A program made the translations under genes and the position numbers. Positions 1 through 10,138 of a stretch of 64,000 bases of DNA are shown piece after piece. Each line of letters starts with the position of its first letter. The first letter of the stretch is position 1. The notes under the pieces are model-generated. The model was not told the origin of the DNA. It ran no database searches and saw only the letters and a list, made by a program, of their open reading frames with translations. Source of the stretch: Pseudoalteromonas sp. P1-25 (GTDB lineage: Bacteria; Pseudomonadota; Gammaproteobacteria; Enterobacterales; Alteromonadaceae); assembly GCF_001401805.1 (NCBI RefSeq), contig NZ_LKDW01000015.1, positions 34,172-98,171 of the forward strand, in the 5' to 3' direction.

Positions 1-1
1 T

Positions 2-865
2 GATTTAAACATGGACTTTAGCTCAGTAGAGGAAACACAAAAGCGCTACAACCCAGACTTACCAGCAGTCAGAAGCGAAACCACATTTGAAGAAAACAAC
101 ATAGGTGGCTTAGCGGTAGGTATTCCTGGGGCACTTACTAATCAACCACCTATGAATTCAACTATCCCAGAAGTGGCAGGCCAGGGCAATGCTGGTACGG
201 CAACCAATCCAAGCCGAGTGCATAAAGAGGCTACGCGTAATTTTGAGCTAGACACCACCATTTCGCATAAGCGTCAACAAACAGGGGTTATTCGCAGAAT
301 TAGCGTATCGGTAGCTGTTGATTATGTGCCCAAAGTAGGTGAAAACGGCGAAACAACCATGGCACCGCGCTCAGTAGAAGCTTTGTCAAATATACGTCGC
401 CTATTACAAGGTGGGGTGGGTTTTGATATGCAACGTGGCGATGCATTAGAAGTGGTAACCGTACCATTTGTGCGTGAAGCAGTTGATTTAGACTTAGAAG
501 TACCGCTGTGGGAACAAGATTGGTTTATGAAAATCATCCGCCTTGTGCTTGGCGCCTTAGTTATTATTGTATTAATTATGGCGGTTGTTAAGCCTATGCT
601 TAAGCGCTTGATCTACCCAGATGATACGCTTGAAGAGTACGACGAAGATGCATTAAGCTCAGGGGTTGATATTGGCGATAGCACGCTAGATATGCTAAAT
701 AAAGACTTTGATTCTGCTGCTGTTGGTTTCTCAAGTGATGGTACACTGCAGCTGCCAGACTTACATGGCGACGAAGATTTGCTTAAAGCGGTAAGAGCAC
801 TTGTAGCGAACGAACCGGAACTCTCATCACAAGTAGTGAAAGCGTGGTTAACAGAAGATGACTGA
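2..865 (+). CDS. fliF: Flagellar MS-ring protein FliF, 3' part only (cut by window start)
   Basis: FliF forms the inner-membrane MS ring on which the C-ring and export gate are built. The reading frame is already open at base 2, before the first ATG at 11, so this is the C-terminal half of a longer gene. The early residues VEETQKRYNPDLPAVRSE are the conserved FliF periplasmic sequence. A hydrophobic segment encoded at about 530-600 is the second membrane helix. The acidic cytoplasmic tail ends in a short helix (ELSSQVVKAWL) typical of the FliG-binding C-terminus. The stop overlaps fliG by 8 bases, which suggests coupled translation. Confidence 0.96.
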   Translation, partial: DLNMDFSSVEETQKRYNPDLPAVRSETTFEENNIGGLAVGIPGALTNQPPMNSTIPEVAGQGNAGTATNPSRVHKEATRNFELDTTISHKRQQTGVIRRISVSVAVDYVPKVGENGETTMAPRSVEALSNIRRLLQGGVGFDMQRGDALEVVTVPFVREAVDLDLEVPLWEQDWFMKIIRLVLGALVIIVLIMAVVKPMLKRLIYPDDTLEEYDEDALSSGVDIGDSTLDMLNKDFDSAAVGFSSDGTLQLPDLHGDEDLLKAVRALVANEPELSSQVVKAWLTEDD

Positions 866-1898
866 TCAAGAACAAAAACAACTCCCGCCAGCATTTGATG
901 TTGACAAGTTAGATGGCGTAGATAAAGCCGCGATTCTTTTATTGAGCTTATCTGAAGAAGACGCAGCGCAAATCCTAAAGCACTTAGAGCCTAAGCAAGT
1001 GCAAAAGGTAGGTATGGCTATGGCTGCGTTAGATGACTTATCGCAATCTAAAATTAGCGCAGTTCATAATTTATTTATAGAGCAAATACAAAGCTTTAGT
1101 ACTATTGGTTTCCAGTCAGAAGACTTTATTAAAAAGGCGCTCACCGCCGCATTAGGTGAAGATAAAGCAGCTAGTTTAATAGACCAAATTGTAATGGGCT
1201 CGGGCGCTAAAGGCTTAGATTCACTAAAATGGATGGACTCAAAGCAGGTTGCTAATATTATTCGTAATGAACACCCGCAAATTCAAACCATTGTTTTATC
1301 GTATTTAGAGCCAGAGCAATCGGCAGAAATCCTAGCGCAATTTCCTGAAAAAGTGCGCCTAGATTTAACCATGCGTATTGCAAACCTTGAAGAAGTGCAA
1401 CCAGCAGCCTTACAAGAACTTAACGAGATTATGGAAAAACAATTTGCCGGCCAAGCAGGTGCACAAGCCGCTAAAATGGGTGGCTTAAAAGCTGCGGCAG
1501 ATATCATGAACTACCTAGATACAAATGTTGAAGGGCAGTTGATGGATTCTATTCGTGAACACGATGAAGAAATGTCTCAGCAAATTCAAGATCTTATGTT
1601 TGTATTCGAAAACCTTATGGATGTGGATGACCGCGGTATTCAAGCCATACTACGTGAAGTACAGCAAGACGTACTCATGAAAGCAATTAAAGGCACTGAC
1701 GAAGCGCTTAAAGATAAAATTTTGGGCAACATGTCTAAACGTGCTGCCGAAATGCTTGCCGATGACTTAGAAGCCATGGCACCAGTTAGAATAAGTGAAG
1801 TAGAAGCGGCCCAAAAAGAAGTGCTTTCAACAGCAAGGCGTTTATCTGACTCGGGTGAGATTCAATTAGGCGGCGGTGGCGGCGAGGAGTTCCTGTAA
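858..1898 (+). CDS. fliG: Flagellar motor switch protein FliG
   Basis: FliG is the C-ring protein that binds FliF through its N-terminal domain and meets the stator through its C-terminal domain, so it generates torque and sets rotation sense. The 346-residue length is usual. The EHPQ motif of the middle domain is at residues 138-141. The C-terminal part holds the charged torque helix (VDDRGIQAILREV) and the MSKRAAEML region. A Gly/Glu-rich tail ends the protein. The ATG start overlaps the end of fliF by 8 bases, and fliH follows after 3 bases. Confidence 0.98.
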   Translation: MTDQEQKQLPPAFDVDKLDGVDKAAILLLSLSEEDAAQILKHLEPKQVQKVGMAMAALDDLSQSKISAVHNLFIEQIQSFSTIGFQSEDFIKKALTAALGEDKAASLIDQIVMGSGAKGLDSLKWMDSKQVANIIRNEHPQIQTIVLSYLEPEQSAEILAQFPEKVRLDLTMRIANLEEVQPAALQELNEIMEKQFAGQAGAQAAKMGGLKAAADIMNYLDTNVEGQLMDSIREHDEEMSQQIQDLMFVFENLMDVDDRGIQAILREVQQDVLMKAIKGTDEALKDKILGNMSKRAAEMLADDLEAMAPVRISEVEAAQKEVLSTARRLSDSGEIQLGGGGGEEFL

Positions 1899-1901
1899 GC
1901 T

Positions 1902-2711
1902 ATGTCTAAATTAAAAGGGCGCCCTTTGCATGCAGATGAAGCTGATGAGCTTTTAAAAAACTGGCCAATACCTGATGTTGCGCCTGATGAACGCAGTTTT
2001 GGCAATCGTTCGACGGCTTTTGGCACACCACTTTCTGATTTGTATAAAAAAGAAGTCGAAGAAGAAGCCATAGAGAACGAGCAGCCGCAAGAGCCTGAGC
2101 TGCCTTCTCTAACTATGGCGGAGCTTGAGCGCATTAGGCAAGATGCTTATGAGGAAGGCTTAAAGCAAGGGCACGAACAAGGCTATATAGATGGCTTTGA
2201 AAAAGGCGTTGGTGAAGGTAAAGAAGCAGGTTACAAAGAAGGGGTAGAGCTTGGTAAAACACAAGGCCAAGAAGATGTTAAGCCCTTAATAGAAGAGCAG
2301 TTAACCAGCTTGCGTAGTATTATCGATAACCTCAGCGCTCCGCTTGATAAAGTGGACGAACTGGCAGAAAAGCACTTAGTGCAATTAGCGGTTATGTTGG
2401 CTGAAGCTATAACCTATCAAGAAATAAAAACATCGCCCGATGTTATATTACATACACTTAAAAAAAGCATAGATGCACTCAATACTGAACAAGAAAAAGT
2501 TCGCGTGCATTTAAATCCGGACGATTTAGAGCTGGTAAAGCAAAGCTACGGTGAACAAACCATAGCAGAGAATAATTGGCAGCTCATTGCAGAGCCAACC
2601 CTTGAGCGCGGCGGTTGCGAAGTAAAAACGCCACAATCATCTTTAGATATGACCCTAAAAACCCGTGTCAAAGAAACGTTGGATAGCTTTTTGCATAATA
2701 GCGGTATCTAA
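1902..2711 (+). CDS. fliH: Flagellar export ATPase regulator FliH
   Basis: FliH is the peripheral stalk-like partner of the export ATPase FliI and links it to the C-ring protein FliN. The 269-residue product has a variable acidic N-terminus. Residues about 80-122 form a run of GxxxG/AxxxG repeats (EEGLKQGHEQGYIDGFEKG), a hallmark of FliH helix packing. A conserved C-terminal domain that binds FliI follows. It sits between fliG and fliI with gaps of only a few bases. Confidence 0.95.
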   Translation: MSKLKGRPLHADEADELLKNWPIPDVAPDERSFGNRSTAFGTPLSDLYKKEVEEEAIENEQPQEPELPSLTMAELERIRQDAYEEGLKQGHEQGYIDGFEKGVGEGKEAGYKEGVELGKTQGQEDVKPLIEEQLTSLRSIIDNLSAPLDKVDELAEKHLVQLAVMLAEAITYQEIKTSPDVILHTLKKSIDALNTEQEKVRVHLNPDDLELVKQSYGEQTIAENNWQLIAEPTLERGGCEVKTPQSSLDMTLKTRVKETLDSFLHNSGI

Positions 2712-2729
2712 TCTTTTTTGTGGCGTGTT

Positions 2730-4064
2730 ATGGCAGCTCAACGTGCACCTCTAAGCGAACGCTTAAATCAATACCAACAACATATTGCAGCGTTTAAACC
2801 TGCTGTAGCGGGTATTTTAACCCGAGTAGTCGGGCTAACCCTTGAGGCGAAAGGGCTACGTGCGCCTGTAGGCAGCCAATGTAAAATAGAAACTATGTCG
2901 GGCTTTGTGGATGCCGAGGTGGTAGGCTTTAGTGAGCAAACTCTATATTTAATGCCTAATGACCACATTTCCGGTGTGTTACCTGGTGCACGTGTTATTC
3001 CACAAGTAAATGATACAGGTTTACCCGTTGGTATGAGCTTACTGGGCCGTGTAGTGGATGGCTTAGGCCGCCCCCTTGACGGACTAGGAAAAATTAACGC
3101 AGAGCACTATTTAAAGTTTGCACAAAACCCTATAAACCCCCTCGCGAGAAGACCAATTAGCCAACCTATGGATGTAGGTGTACGGGCAATAAACTCAGTG
3201 ATTACTGTAGGACAAGGCCAGCGTATGGGATTATTTGCAGGCTCTGGTGTAGGTAAGTCAGTACTCTTAGGTATGATGACCCGTGGCAGTGAAGCCGATG
3301 TTATTGTGGTTGGCCTAGTGGGAGAGCGTGGCCGTGAGGTAAAAGAGTTTATTGAAGAAATATTAGGTGTAGAAGGGCGCAAACGCTCTGTTGTGGTAGC
3401 CGCTCCTGCTGATGCATCGCCTCTTATGCGCTTAAAAGGTTGTGAAAGTGCAGTCACTATTGCTGAGTATTTTCGTGATCAAGGCTTAAATGTATTGTTA
3501 CTGCTTGATTCTGTAACCCGGTACGCCATGGCGCAACGTGAAATAGCGCTTGCGGTGGGCGAGCCCCCTGCTACAAAAGGCTATCCGCCTTCTGTATTTG
3601 CCAAATTACCGGCGCTGGTGGAACGAGCGGGAAATGGCGGCGAAGGGCAAGGGTCTATTACTGCGTTTTTTACAGTGCTCAGTGAAGGCGATGATATGCA
3701 AGACCCTATAGCCGATGCAGCACGTGCTATTTTAGATGGGCATATTGTACTTTCGCGTGACTTAGCCGATAGCGGTCACTATCCTGCAATAGACATCGAA
3801 AAATCAATTTCTCGTGTTATGCCGCAAGTGGTATCTGAGCCGCACATGCAGCAGGCCCGCGTATTAAAACAAGTGTATTCAATGTATCAGCAAAATAAAG
3901 ATATGATCACCTTAGGTGCGTATCAAAAAGGGGCTGATCAAATGCTTGACCAAGCTATTAATATGATGCCGCGCGTTAATGCATTTTTACAGCAAGGTAT
4001 GCGTGATGTAATAAGCTATGACGATGGTTTACACGGCCTAGCTCAATTACTAGGACAAGCATAA
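2730..4064 (+). CDS. fliI: Flagellum-specific export ATPase FliI
   Basis: FliI is the cytoplasmic hexameric ATPase of the flagellar type III export system. The Walker A motif GSGVGKS is at residues 171-177, the Walker B region is [17 protein letters not shown], and the family sequence [14 protein letters not shown] follows. I take ATG 2730 ([12 protein letters not shown]), giving 444 residues. A TTG at 2718 would add four residues (MWRV). Neither start has a clear ribosome binding site, so coupling to fliH is likely. The stop overlaps fliJ by one base. Confidence 0.97.
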   Translation: MAAQRAPLSERLNQYQQHIAAFKPAVAGILTRVVGLTLEAKGLRAPVGSQCKIETMSGFVDAEVVGFSEQTLYLMPNDHISGVLPGARVIPQVNDTGLPVGMSLLGRVVDGLGRPLDGLGKINAEHYLKFAQNPINPLARRPISQPMDVGVRAINSVITVGQGQRMGLFAGSGVGKSVLLGMMTRGSEADVIVVGLVGERGREVKEFIEEILGVEGRKRSVVVAAPADASPLMRLKGCESAVTIAEYFRDQGLNVLLLLDSVTRYAMAQREIALAVGEPPATKGYPPSVFAKLPALVERAGNGGEGQGSITAFFTVLSEGDDMQDPIADAARAILDGHIVLSRDLADSGHYPAIDIEKSISRVMPQVVSEPHMQQARVLKQVYSMYQQNKDMITLGAYQKGADQMLDQAINMMPRVNAFLQQGMRDVISYDDGLHGLAQLLGQA

Positions 4065-4510
4065 TGGCAAAAAACAAGCTCGATTTACTGCTTAAGCTCG
4101 AAAACGACAAAGAAGAAAACCTGCGCATGAGCTACTTACAAGCCAATCAAAATTTACAAGCTAACCAACAAAAGCTGCAAGGGTTAAACAACTTTAGATT
4201 AGAATACTCTCAGCAATTACATGTGAAAGGAAAGTCCGGTTTATCAAGCGCGGGCTTTGGCCAGTACCATGCCTTTATAGCAAAAATTGAAGAAGCAATT
4301 CGCCAGCAAGCCAGTACGGTAAATACTGCTAAGCAAGTTGTATCACAGCGTAAAGCTTTATGGTTAAAGCAGCAGGTAAAAGCAAAAGCCGTGGCAAAAC
4401 TAATTGAAAAACAAAACCTAAAAGCGGAGGCGTTAATGGCAAAAAGTGAGCAAAAAATGCTGGACGAGTTTTCTGCTAATCAATTTTTTCAGCGCCGTAG
4501 AAGTTTATAA
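4064..4510 (+). CDS. fliJ: Flagellar export chaperone FliJ
   Basis: FliJ is a coiled-coil protein that inserts in the FliI ring and contacts FlhA, acting as stalk and chaperone escort in export. The 148-residue product is almost wholly helical, with heptad-like Leu/Gln/Lys spacing and many Gln and Lys residues, as usual for FliJ. Primary sequence is poorly conserved in this family, so the call rests on size, coiled-coil character and position directly after fliI (1-base overlap) and before fliK. Confidence 0.93.
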   Translation: MAKNKLDLLLKLENDKEENLRMSYLQANQNLQANQQKLQGLNNFRLEYSQQLHVKGKSGLSSAGFGQYHAFIAKIEEAIRQQASTVNTAKQVVSQRKALWLKQQVKAKAVAKLIEKQNLKAEALMAKSEQKMLDEFSANQFFQRRRSL

Positions 4511-4599
4511 CTCTGGCGCGTTTATTGCTTTATTGGTAGGTGGTAATTAATTTTGGCAAAGTGCGGTGGCAACTTGCCGCAGTGCTGTGTAGGTGAATT

Positions 4600-6585
4600 A
4601 TGGCAATAAACGATATTTCAATGTTGGCAACAGCTGAAAAAGACTCTTTTTTAGCATTTAAAGACAATAACTTACCTGCAGGTAACGAATCTGGTGATGC
4701 TTTTTTAAGCCAGCTACAAGATGCAGATAAACCCTTTGTGTTGCCTGCTAATTCTGAGGCTCCTAACCAAACAGGTGCTTTATTGCCATCTGATGATAAG
4801 CAGCTAGCCAATGGCAAAAAACCGACAGATTCATCGAGTGATGACACACAAGATACGCTATTATCTGGCGACAGCGTTTTAGCACAAATAAACTCCTCGC
4901 AAGTGATTGACGTAAGTGTAAAAAAACACGGCAGTAGCGATAGTGACTTTAGCGAATTAAGTGCACAAAAGAGTGATAAAAGTGTTAGCTTTTTAGCTTC
5001 GCAATTAGGTGAAACTAATGAAACCGACGCCATAACGACTAAAGCCGATGATACTCTTTTAACTGATAATAATAGCAACGGCAAAAAAGGCGCGTTTACA
5101 AACGCTGAGCTTGAACCTAAAGCGACTAAGCAAAGCGCTGTAGAAAATTTAGCCCCTTCGTTAAAAAATGAGAGCCTAGCAAGTAGTGCTGCTAAAAACC
5201 CAGTAGCAGAAGCAGTGCAAACACAAATCAATAAAACTAATAGCAACGCGGCTATTGTAAATAGTGACGGTGAAGGTGCTGAAAATACAAAAGCGCCAGG
5301 CACTGCGTCAAATGCTGAAGGTGCGCTGCCTATAAGCGATGCAGACATAGAGCAATTAGCCAAAGAACTGACTCGTACATCTACGCAGTCAGAGCTATCA
5401 ACGACATCTAAAGTACTGAACTCATTAAGCGAAGCGCAACGTGCACAGTTAAACGAGCAAGTTAAAAACTCATTTACTGAAACCACGCCAAGTGAAGGTG
5501 ATGATCGCGCAAGCGCCATTAAACAATTACTTACAGAGTTTGTCGTACAAAACGAAAAACAGACAAGCACGCGCAGTGAGCTAATTCAATCTCAGTTAAA
5601 AAGCTTAAATAGCGATGAAAAGCAGGCACTACTTAGTCAATTAAAAAGCTATGTGAGTAACGAGCAACCGACAGGTGATACGCTCAAAAAAGTAAATGAA
5701 ACAATAAGTAACTTACAAACTATGCTTGATACGCAGCTTAGTGAGAGCAAAGCGCAAAGTGTCTCAAGCTCTGCAAATGTGGCTTTAAATGCACAGCAAG
5801 CTAGTAATGCTGCAATAAATGCGAGTACACCGCAAAATAAAGCCATGATTAATGCTGACCCCCCTTCTAGTATTGAACAAGACGCTGTAACTCCAGAAGA
5901 GTTAAACACCTTAGAAGCCGAGCTGGAAAGCTTACTTAAAGAGGCTAAAACAAGTACTGGTTTGCCCCGTGTAGCCCAGGTGTTTACGCTGATAACCGAT
6001 GCAATGAATAACACGCAGGCACAAATAAATGCTCAGTACGACAGCGCTCGTTATGAGCAGTCTATTTTAGAGAGCCAAGCTATACAGTCGCAGCAATTAC
6101 AAAGTAGTAACGCGCAAATTAAGCAGGTGAATATAGATGCAAGTATGATGCAGGCTATTAATATTGTTAAAAGTGATGCAGCTAAAATGCTTCAAGAGCG
6201 TGTATCTTCAATGCTAAGTATTAGCAATAAAGAAGCTGAAATTCGCTTAGATCCACCAGAAATGGGTAGTATGCAAATTCGTATCAGAAGTGATGCTGAG
6301 CAAGCACAAATAAATTTTGTGGTGCAAAATCAGCAAGCTAAAGAAGCACTCGAACAATCAATGCCGCGTTTACGTGAAATGTTAGCCGAGCAGGGCATTG
6401 ATTTAGGCGAAAGCTCTATTTCTTATGGGCAATCAGGTAATGAGCAAAGCGATGAAGGCGAGGAGCGCTCGCAAGGTCAATCGGCTAATAAAAATACACA
6501 GCACGATAAAAATGATGAGCAAGATGGGGGTAACCCACAAAGTTCTCGACAACAAACTTCATCATCAATAGATTACTATGCATAA
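4600..6585 (+). CDS. fliK: Flagellar hook-length control protein FliK
   Basis: FliK measures the hook and switches FlhB from rod/hook to filament export. The 661-residue product has a long low-complexity N-terminal part rich in Ser, Asn, Gln, Ala and Asp, then the conserved C-terminal hook domain at about residues 530-615 (EIRLDPPEMGSMQIRIR and a QAKEALEQSMPRLREML helix). The Gln/Ser-rich tail is typical. It is longer than the roughly 400-residue enteric protein, as is common in marine gammaproteobacteria. An 89-base gap separates it from fliJ. A 346-residue open frame on the other strand is a shadow. Confidence 0.95.
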   Translation: MAINDISMLATAEKDSFLAFKDNNLPAGNESGDAFLSQLQDADKPFVLPANSEAPNQTGALLPSDDKQLANGKKPTDSSSDDTQDTLLSGDSVLAQINSSQVIDVSVKKHGSSDSDFSELSAQKSDKSVSFLASQLGETNETDAITTKADDTLLTDNNSNGKKGAFTNAELEPKATKQSAVENLAPSLKNESLASSAAKNPVAEAVQTQINKTNSNAAIVNSDGEGAENTKAPGTASNAEGALPISDADIEQLAKELTRTSTQSELSTTSKVLNSLSEAQRAQLNEQVKNSFTETTPSEGDDRASAIKQLLTEFVVQNEKQTSTRSELIQSQLKSLNSDEKQALLSQLKSYVSNEQPTGDTLKKVNETISNLQTMLDTQLSESKAQSVSSSANVALNAQQASNAAINASTPQNKAMINADPPSSIEQDAVTPEELNTLEAELESLLKEAKTSTGLPRVAQVFTLITDAMNNTQAQINAQYDSARYEQSILESQAIQSQQLQSSNAQIKQVNIDASMMQAINIVKSDAAKMLQERVSSMLSISNKEAEIRLDPPEMGSMQIRIRSDAEQAQINFVVQNQQAKEALEQSMPRLREMLAEQGIDLGESSISYGQSGNEQSDEGEERSQGQSANKNTQHDKNDEQDGGNPQSSRQQTSSSIDYYA

Positions 6586-6642
6586 GTACTGCTATTATAA
6601 TAACTAAAACAAGCAAGTACCTTTGCTAAAAAAGGAATCACA

Positions 6643-7176
6643 ATGGCCGAAGAAACAAGTTTAGAAATAGAAGAAACCGGTAAAAGCAAAAAAAAGCTGA
6701 TCATAATCATAGTGGCAGTGCTGCTTGTTGTTGGCGGTGGTGCTGGCTATTTTTTTATGGCGGGCGATGATGCACCCGTTGAAACATTAGATGAAGAGAC
6801 AACCACCGCGGCGCAAAGCGACTCGGCCGCTCCTTCAGGCTCTTCAGCTGAAATGGGCAGTGCTTTGTATGTTGCTATGCCAAGACCCTTCGTATTTAAT
6901 GTACCTGGGTCAAGCAGAGATAGAATTGTACAAATTAAAGTGCAGTTACTTGTGCGTGGCGATGTAAATGAAGAAACCGCTAAAAAGCACATCCCTTTAA
7001 TTGAAGGCACCTTATTAAGCGTGTTTTCAACCACCACCGCTGATGAGCTCAGCACAAGTGCTGGTAAAGAAACACTGCGCTTTACAGCGCTTGAAAAAGT
7101 GCAAGCCGCACTGAATGATGTTGAAGGCACGAAAGTAATTGAGCGGGTATTATTTACCGGCTTTGTGATGCAATAA
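6643..7176 (+). CDS. fliL: Flagellar basal body-associated protein FliL
   Basis: FliL is an inner-membrane protein that surrounds the stator and supports torque and swarming. The 177-residue product has a short cytoplasmic N-terminus, one membrane helix at about residues 18-40 (KKLIIIIVAVLLVVGGGAGYFF), an acidic linker, and a periplasmic FliL domain (RPFVFNVPG ... RDRIVQIKVQLLVRG). The ribosome binding site AAGGA lies just before ATG 6643. It leads the fliLMNOPQR-flhB stretch. Confidence 0.96.
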   Translation: MAEETSLEIEETGKSKKKLIIIIVAVLLVVGGGAGYFFMAGDDAPVETLDEETTTAAQSDSAAPSGSSAEMGSALYVAMPRPFVFNVPGSSRDRIVQIKVQLLVRGDVNEETAKKHIPLIEGTLLSVFSTTTADELSTSAGKETLRFTALEKVQAALNDVEGTKVIERVLFTGFVMQ

Positions 7177-7185
7177 GGGGCTAGC

Positions 7186-8277
7186 GTGAGCGATTTATTA
7201 TCCCAAGACGAAATTGATGCACTCTTACACGGCGTTGATGAAGTCGAAGAGGAAGATATACACGAAGGTGAAGACAGCGAAGGTAGTACACTACAGTACG
7301 ACTTTTCTTCGCAAGATCGGATCGTGCGTGGTCGCATGCCGACCCTGGAAATTGTTAACGAGCGGTTTGCTCGTCATATGCGAATAAGCTTATTTAACAT
7401 GATGCGCCGCACTGCAGAGGTGTCGATTAATGGCGTACAAATGATTAAATTTGGCGAATATATCCATACCTTATTTGTGCCAACAAGTTTAAATATGGTG
7501 CGTTTTAGACCGCTAAAAGGCACTGGCCTCATTACCATGGAAGCACGACTTGTGTTTATTTTGGTAGATAACTTTTTTGGTGGTGATGGACGTTACCATG
7601 CAAAAATTGAAGGCCGCGAATTTACCCCTACCGAACGCCGAATTGTGCAAATGCTACTAAAAATTATCTTTGAAGATTACAAAGAAGCATGGGCGCCAGT
7701 TATGGACGTATCGTTTGAATACCTCGATTCTGAAGTAAACCCAGCAATGGCTAATATTGTGAGCCCTACTGAGGTTGTGGTTATTAGCTCTTTTCACATT
7801 GAATTAGATGGCGGTGGTGGCGATTTTCACATTGCACTACCGTACTCAATGCTTGAGCCAATTAGAGAGCTGCTTGATGCGGGTGTGCAATCGGATACAG
7901 AAGATACCGACTTGCGTTGGAGCAAAGCGTTACGTGATGAAATTATGGATGTTGAAGTTGATTTATCAACACAGCTTCTTGAGGTTGACTTGTCGCTCAA
8001 GCAGATAATGGAACTTAAAGCGGGCGATATTATTCCGGTAGAAATGCCAGAGCATATTACGGTATTTGTTGAAGAGTTACCTACATTTAGAGCTAAAATG
8101 GGTCGCTCTCGCGATAACGTTGCGCTGCAAATTAGTGAAAAAATTAAACGTCCTGATTCAGTTAAATCTGAGCTGCATGTATTTACCAAAGGCGGCAAGA
8201 AAATTGATTCAGATGCAGAATTAGCAGAACTAGAAGATGATCTACACCTTTCTGACGGTGTAGACTTAGACTGGTAA
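7186..8277 (+). CDS. fliM: Flagellar motor switch protein FliM
   Basis: FliM is the C-ring protein that binds phosphorylated CheY and passes the signal to FliG. The start is GTG at 7186. The N-terminus DLLSQDEIDALL is the conserved CheY-P binding peptide. The middle CheC-like domain includes VQMIKFGEY and FFGGDGRYH. The C-terminal FliN-like domain follows at about residues 250-330. The 363-residue length is usual for polar-flagellate gammaproteobacteria. Confidence 0.98.
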   Translation: MSDLLSQDEIDALLHGVDEVEEEDIHEGEDSEGSTLQYDFSSQDRIVRGRMPTLEIVNERFARHMRISLFNMMRRTAEVSINGVQMIKFGEYIHTLFVPTSLNMVRFRPLKGTGLITMEARLVFILVDNFFGGDGRYHAKIEGREFTPTERRIVQMLLKIIFEDYKEAWAPVMDVSFEYLDSEVNPAMANIVSPTEVVVISSFHIELDGGGGDFHIALPYSMLEPIRELLDAGVQSDTEDTDLRWSKALRDEIMDVEVDLSTQLLEVDLSLKQIMELKAGDIIPVEMPEHITVFVEELPTFRAKMGRSRDNVALQISEKIKRPDSVKSELHVFTKGGKKIDSDAELAELEDDLHLSDGVDLDW

Positions 8278-8297
8278 TTGATTAAAAGGTTAAAAGT

Positions 8298-8696
8298 ATG
8301 AGCGATGATCAAGACACAATGGACGAATGGGCAGCAGCCCTAGCTGAAGCCGAAGGCGGTGATGATGGCGCAGAGGCGCAAGTTGCCGAGCTTGATGAGT
8401 TAAGTGATGATAAACATGAACTTAGCGGCGACGAAAAACGCAAACTCGATACAATTTTAGATATTCCTGTAACAATTTCTATGGAAGTAGGGCGTTCTAA
8501 AATAAATATCCGTAATTTATTGCAGCTAAACCAAGGCTCTGTTGTTGAGCTAGACCGCGTAGCCGGTGAACCATTAGACGTACTGGTAAATGGTACGCTC
8601 ATTGCCCATGGCGAAGTGGTTGTAGTAAACGATAAGTTTGGTATTCGTTTAACGGACGTTATTAGCCAGGTAGAGCGGATCAAAAAATTACGATGA
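8298..8696 (+). CDS. fliN: Flagellar motor switch protein FliN
   Basis: FliN forms the lower C-ring with FliM and docks FliH for export. The 132-residue product has a variable acidic N-terminal extension and the conserved SpoA-type domain from about residue 52 (ILDIPVTISMEVGRSKINI, then GSVVELDRVAGEPLDVLVNG, then GIRLTDVIS). The stop overlaps the fliO start as ATGA, a sign of coupled translation. Confidence 0.98.
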   Translation: MSDDQDTMDEWAAALAEAEGGDDGAEAQVAELDELSDDKHELSGDEKRKLDTILDIPVTISMEVGRSKINIRNLLQLNQGSVVELDRVAGEPLDVLVNGTLIAHGEVVVVNDKFGIRLTDVISQVERIKKLR

Positions 8697-9076
8697 ATAC
8701 ACTTGTAGCTCTAACCAGCTCAGTATTTACCAAAGCAGACGCCGTAACGCCTACGGCCGATATTTTGTCTATGGTGCTGTCGTTGATAATGGTGCTAGTA
8801 CTGATTGTGGTGCTGGCATTTTTTGTTAAAAAGCTTAATCCAAACTTAGCCAATAGCGACGAGTTTAAAGTAGTGCGAAGTTTACCACTTGGCTCGCGAG
8901 AGCGGTTAATGGTGGTTGAAATAGATAATGCACAGCATTTATTAGGGGTGACCCAACACAGCATTAACTACTTACATAAACTTGAAACGCCGTTAAGTGA
9001 AAAAGAGTTGCCAGAACTTGCTAAGCGATTTAGCAAACTACTTAACCCGCAAACGAATCAAAGTAAAAAGAATTAA
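8693..9076 (+). CDS. fliO: Flagellar export protein FliO
   Basis: FliO is a small membrane protein that helps assemble the FliP ring of the export gate. The 127-residue product has one strong hydrophobic helix ([20 protein letters not shown]) at about residues 25-44, followed by the cytoplasmic FliO domain with [18 protein letters not shown]. Family conservation is low, but the LGxRERLxVV motif and its place between fliN and fliP make the call secure. Confidence 0.95.
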   Translation: MNTLVALTSSVFTKADAVTPTADILSMVLSLIMVLVLIVVLAFFVKKLNPNLANSDEFKVVRSLPLGSRERLMVVEIDNAQHLLGVTQHSINYLHKLETPLSEKELPELAKRFSKLLNPQTNQSKKN

Positions 9077-9080
9077 CCCT

Positions 9081-9824
9081 ATGATAAAGTGGCTGCTGAT
9101 TATTTTAGCTATGTTATTTGTACCTGCTGCAAGCAGTGCAGAGGGCATAGACGCACTAACTATTACAACCAATGCCGACGGGACGCAAGATTACTCTGTA
9201 ACCTTGCAAGTACTGGCAATTATGACGGCGCTGAGCTTTATTCCTGCCGCCATAATTATGATGACCTCGTTTACCCGTATTATTGTTGTACTGGCCATTT
9301 TACGCCAAGCCATTGGTTTACAATCAACACCTTCAAACCAAGTTTTATTAGGGATGTCGCTATTTTTAAGTATTTTTATTATGGCGCCTATTTATCAGCA
9401 AGTTAATGAGCGCGCCATAGAACCCTACTTAAATGAGCAAGTTACTTCGGTACAAGCATTAGAGCTTGCAAAAGAGCCAATGAAAGCCTTTATGCTCTCG
9501 CAGGTGCGATTAAAAGACTTAGAAACGTTTGCCAAAATAGCAGGTTATGAGCAGCTTGACTCGCCAGAGGCTACGCCGCTAATTGTGTTAATACCTGCGT
9601 TTGTGACCAGTGAACTGCAAACTGCGTTTATTATTGGTTTTATGTTTTTTATCCCTTTTTTAATAGTCGATTTGGTGGTTGCCTCAGTACTAATGGCCAT
9701 GGGTATGATGATGCTATCGCCCATGATTGTGTCTTTGCCTTTTAAAATAATGTTATTTGTACTGGTTGACGGCTGGAGCCTTGTAATGGGCACACTTGCT
9801 AAAAGCTTTGGTTTAGGGACATAA
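9081..9824 (+). CDS. fliP: Flagellar export gate protein FliP
   Basis: FliP is the main pore subunit of the export gate (FliP5-FliQ4-FliR1). I chose ATG 9081 ([13 protein letters not shown]), which gives 247 residues and a cleavable-type signal sequence ending near SSAEG, as in other FliP proteins. A longer in-frame start inside fliO lacks support. Conserved blocks include [31 protein letters not shown], and the C-terminal [12 protein letters not shown]. Four membrane helices in addition to the signal are visible. Confidence 0.97.
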   Translation: MIKWLLIILAMLFVPAASSAEGIDALTITTNADGTQDYSVTLQVLAIMTALSFIPAAIIMMTSFTRIIVVLAILRQAIGLQSTPSNQVLLGMSLFLSIFIMAPIYQQVNERAIEPYLNEQVTSVQALELAKEPMKAFMLSQVRLKDLETFAKIAGYEQLDSPEATPLIVLIPAFVTSELQTAFIIGFMFFIPFLIVDLVVASVLMAMGMMMLSPMIVSLPFKIMLFVLVDGWSLVMGTLAKSFGLGT

Positions 9825-9866
9825 ACCATGTTTTACATTCGCACTTTTAAACACTAGGGGTACAAC

Positions 9867-10136
9867 ATGGAACCGGAAATTTTTGTTGATATTCTCAGTG
9901 ATGCACTGTTTTTAGTGATTAAACTGGTTTCAGCTATTGTGGTACCTGGTTTACTTGTAGGGTTAGTGGTGGCGGTGTTTCAGGCGGCAACCTCCATTAA
10001 CGAACAAACCTTAAGCTTTTTACCGCGTTTATTAATTACCATAGGGGCACTTATTGTTGGCGGACACTGGCTAACCCAAGAGCTAATGGACTTTTTTAAC
10101 CGCCTAGTATTACTCATTCCTGAAATTGCAGGCTAA
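9867..10136 (+). CDS. fliQ: Flagellar export gate protein FliQ
   Basis: FliQ is a two-helix subunit of the export gate. The 89-residue product has two hydrophobic helical hairpins and the family sequence GLLVGLVVAVFQAATSINEQTLSFLPR. The ribosome binding site AGGGG precedes ATG 9867. fliR starts 2 bases after the stop. Confidence 0.97.
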   Translation: MEPEIFVDILSDALFLVIKLVSAIVVPGLLVGLVVAVFQAATSINEQTLSFLPRLLITIGALIVGGHWLTQELMDFFNRLVLLIPEIAG

Positions 10137-10138
10137 CT

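Noticed and set aside
4561..4585. Hairpin GGCAA-C-TTGCC between fliJ and fliK
   Set aside because: Short stem with a 1-base loop and no T-run; too weak to call a terminator or regulator.
4530..5570. Long open frame (346 codons) on the - strand opposite fliK
   Set aside because: Ser/Leu-rich translation with no family look; it is the antisense shadow of the repetitive Ser/Asn/Gln-rich fliK sequence.
8997..9080. Longer FliP start inside fliO
   Set aside because: It would put a basic extension before a good signal sequence; ATG 9081 is the normal FliP start.
9089..9406. Open frame of 105 codons inside fliP on the + strand
   Set aside because: Cys/Tyr-rich translation in the wrong frame of a clear fliP.
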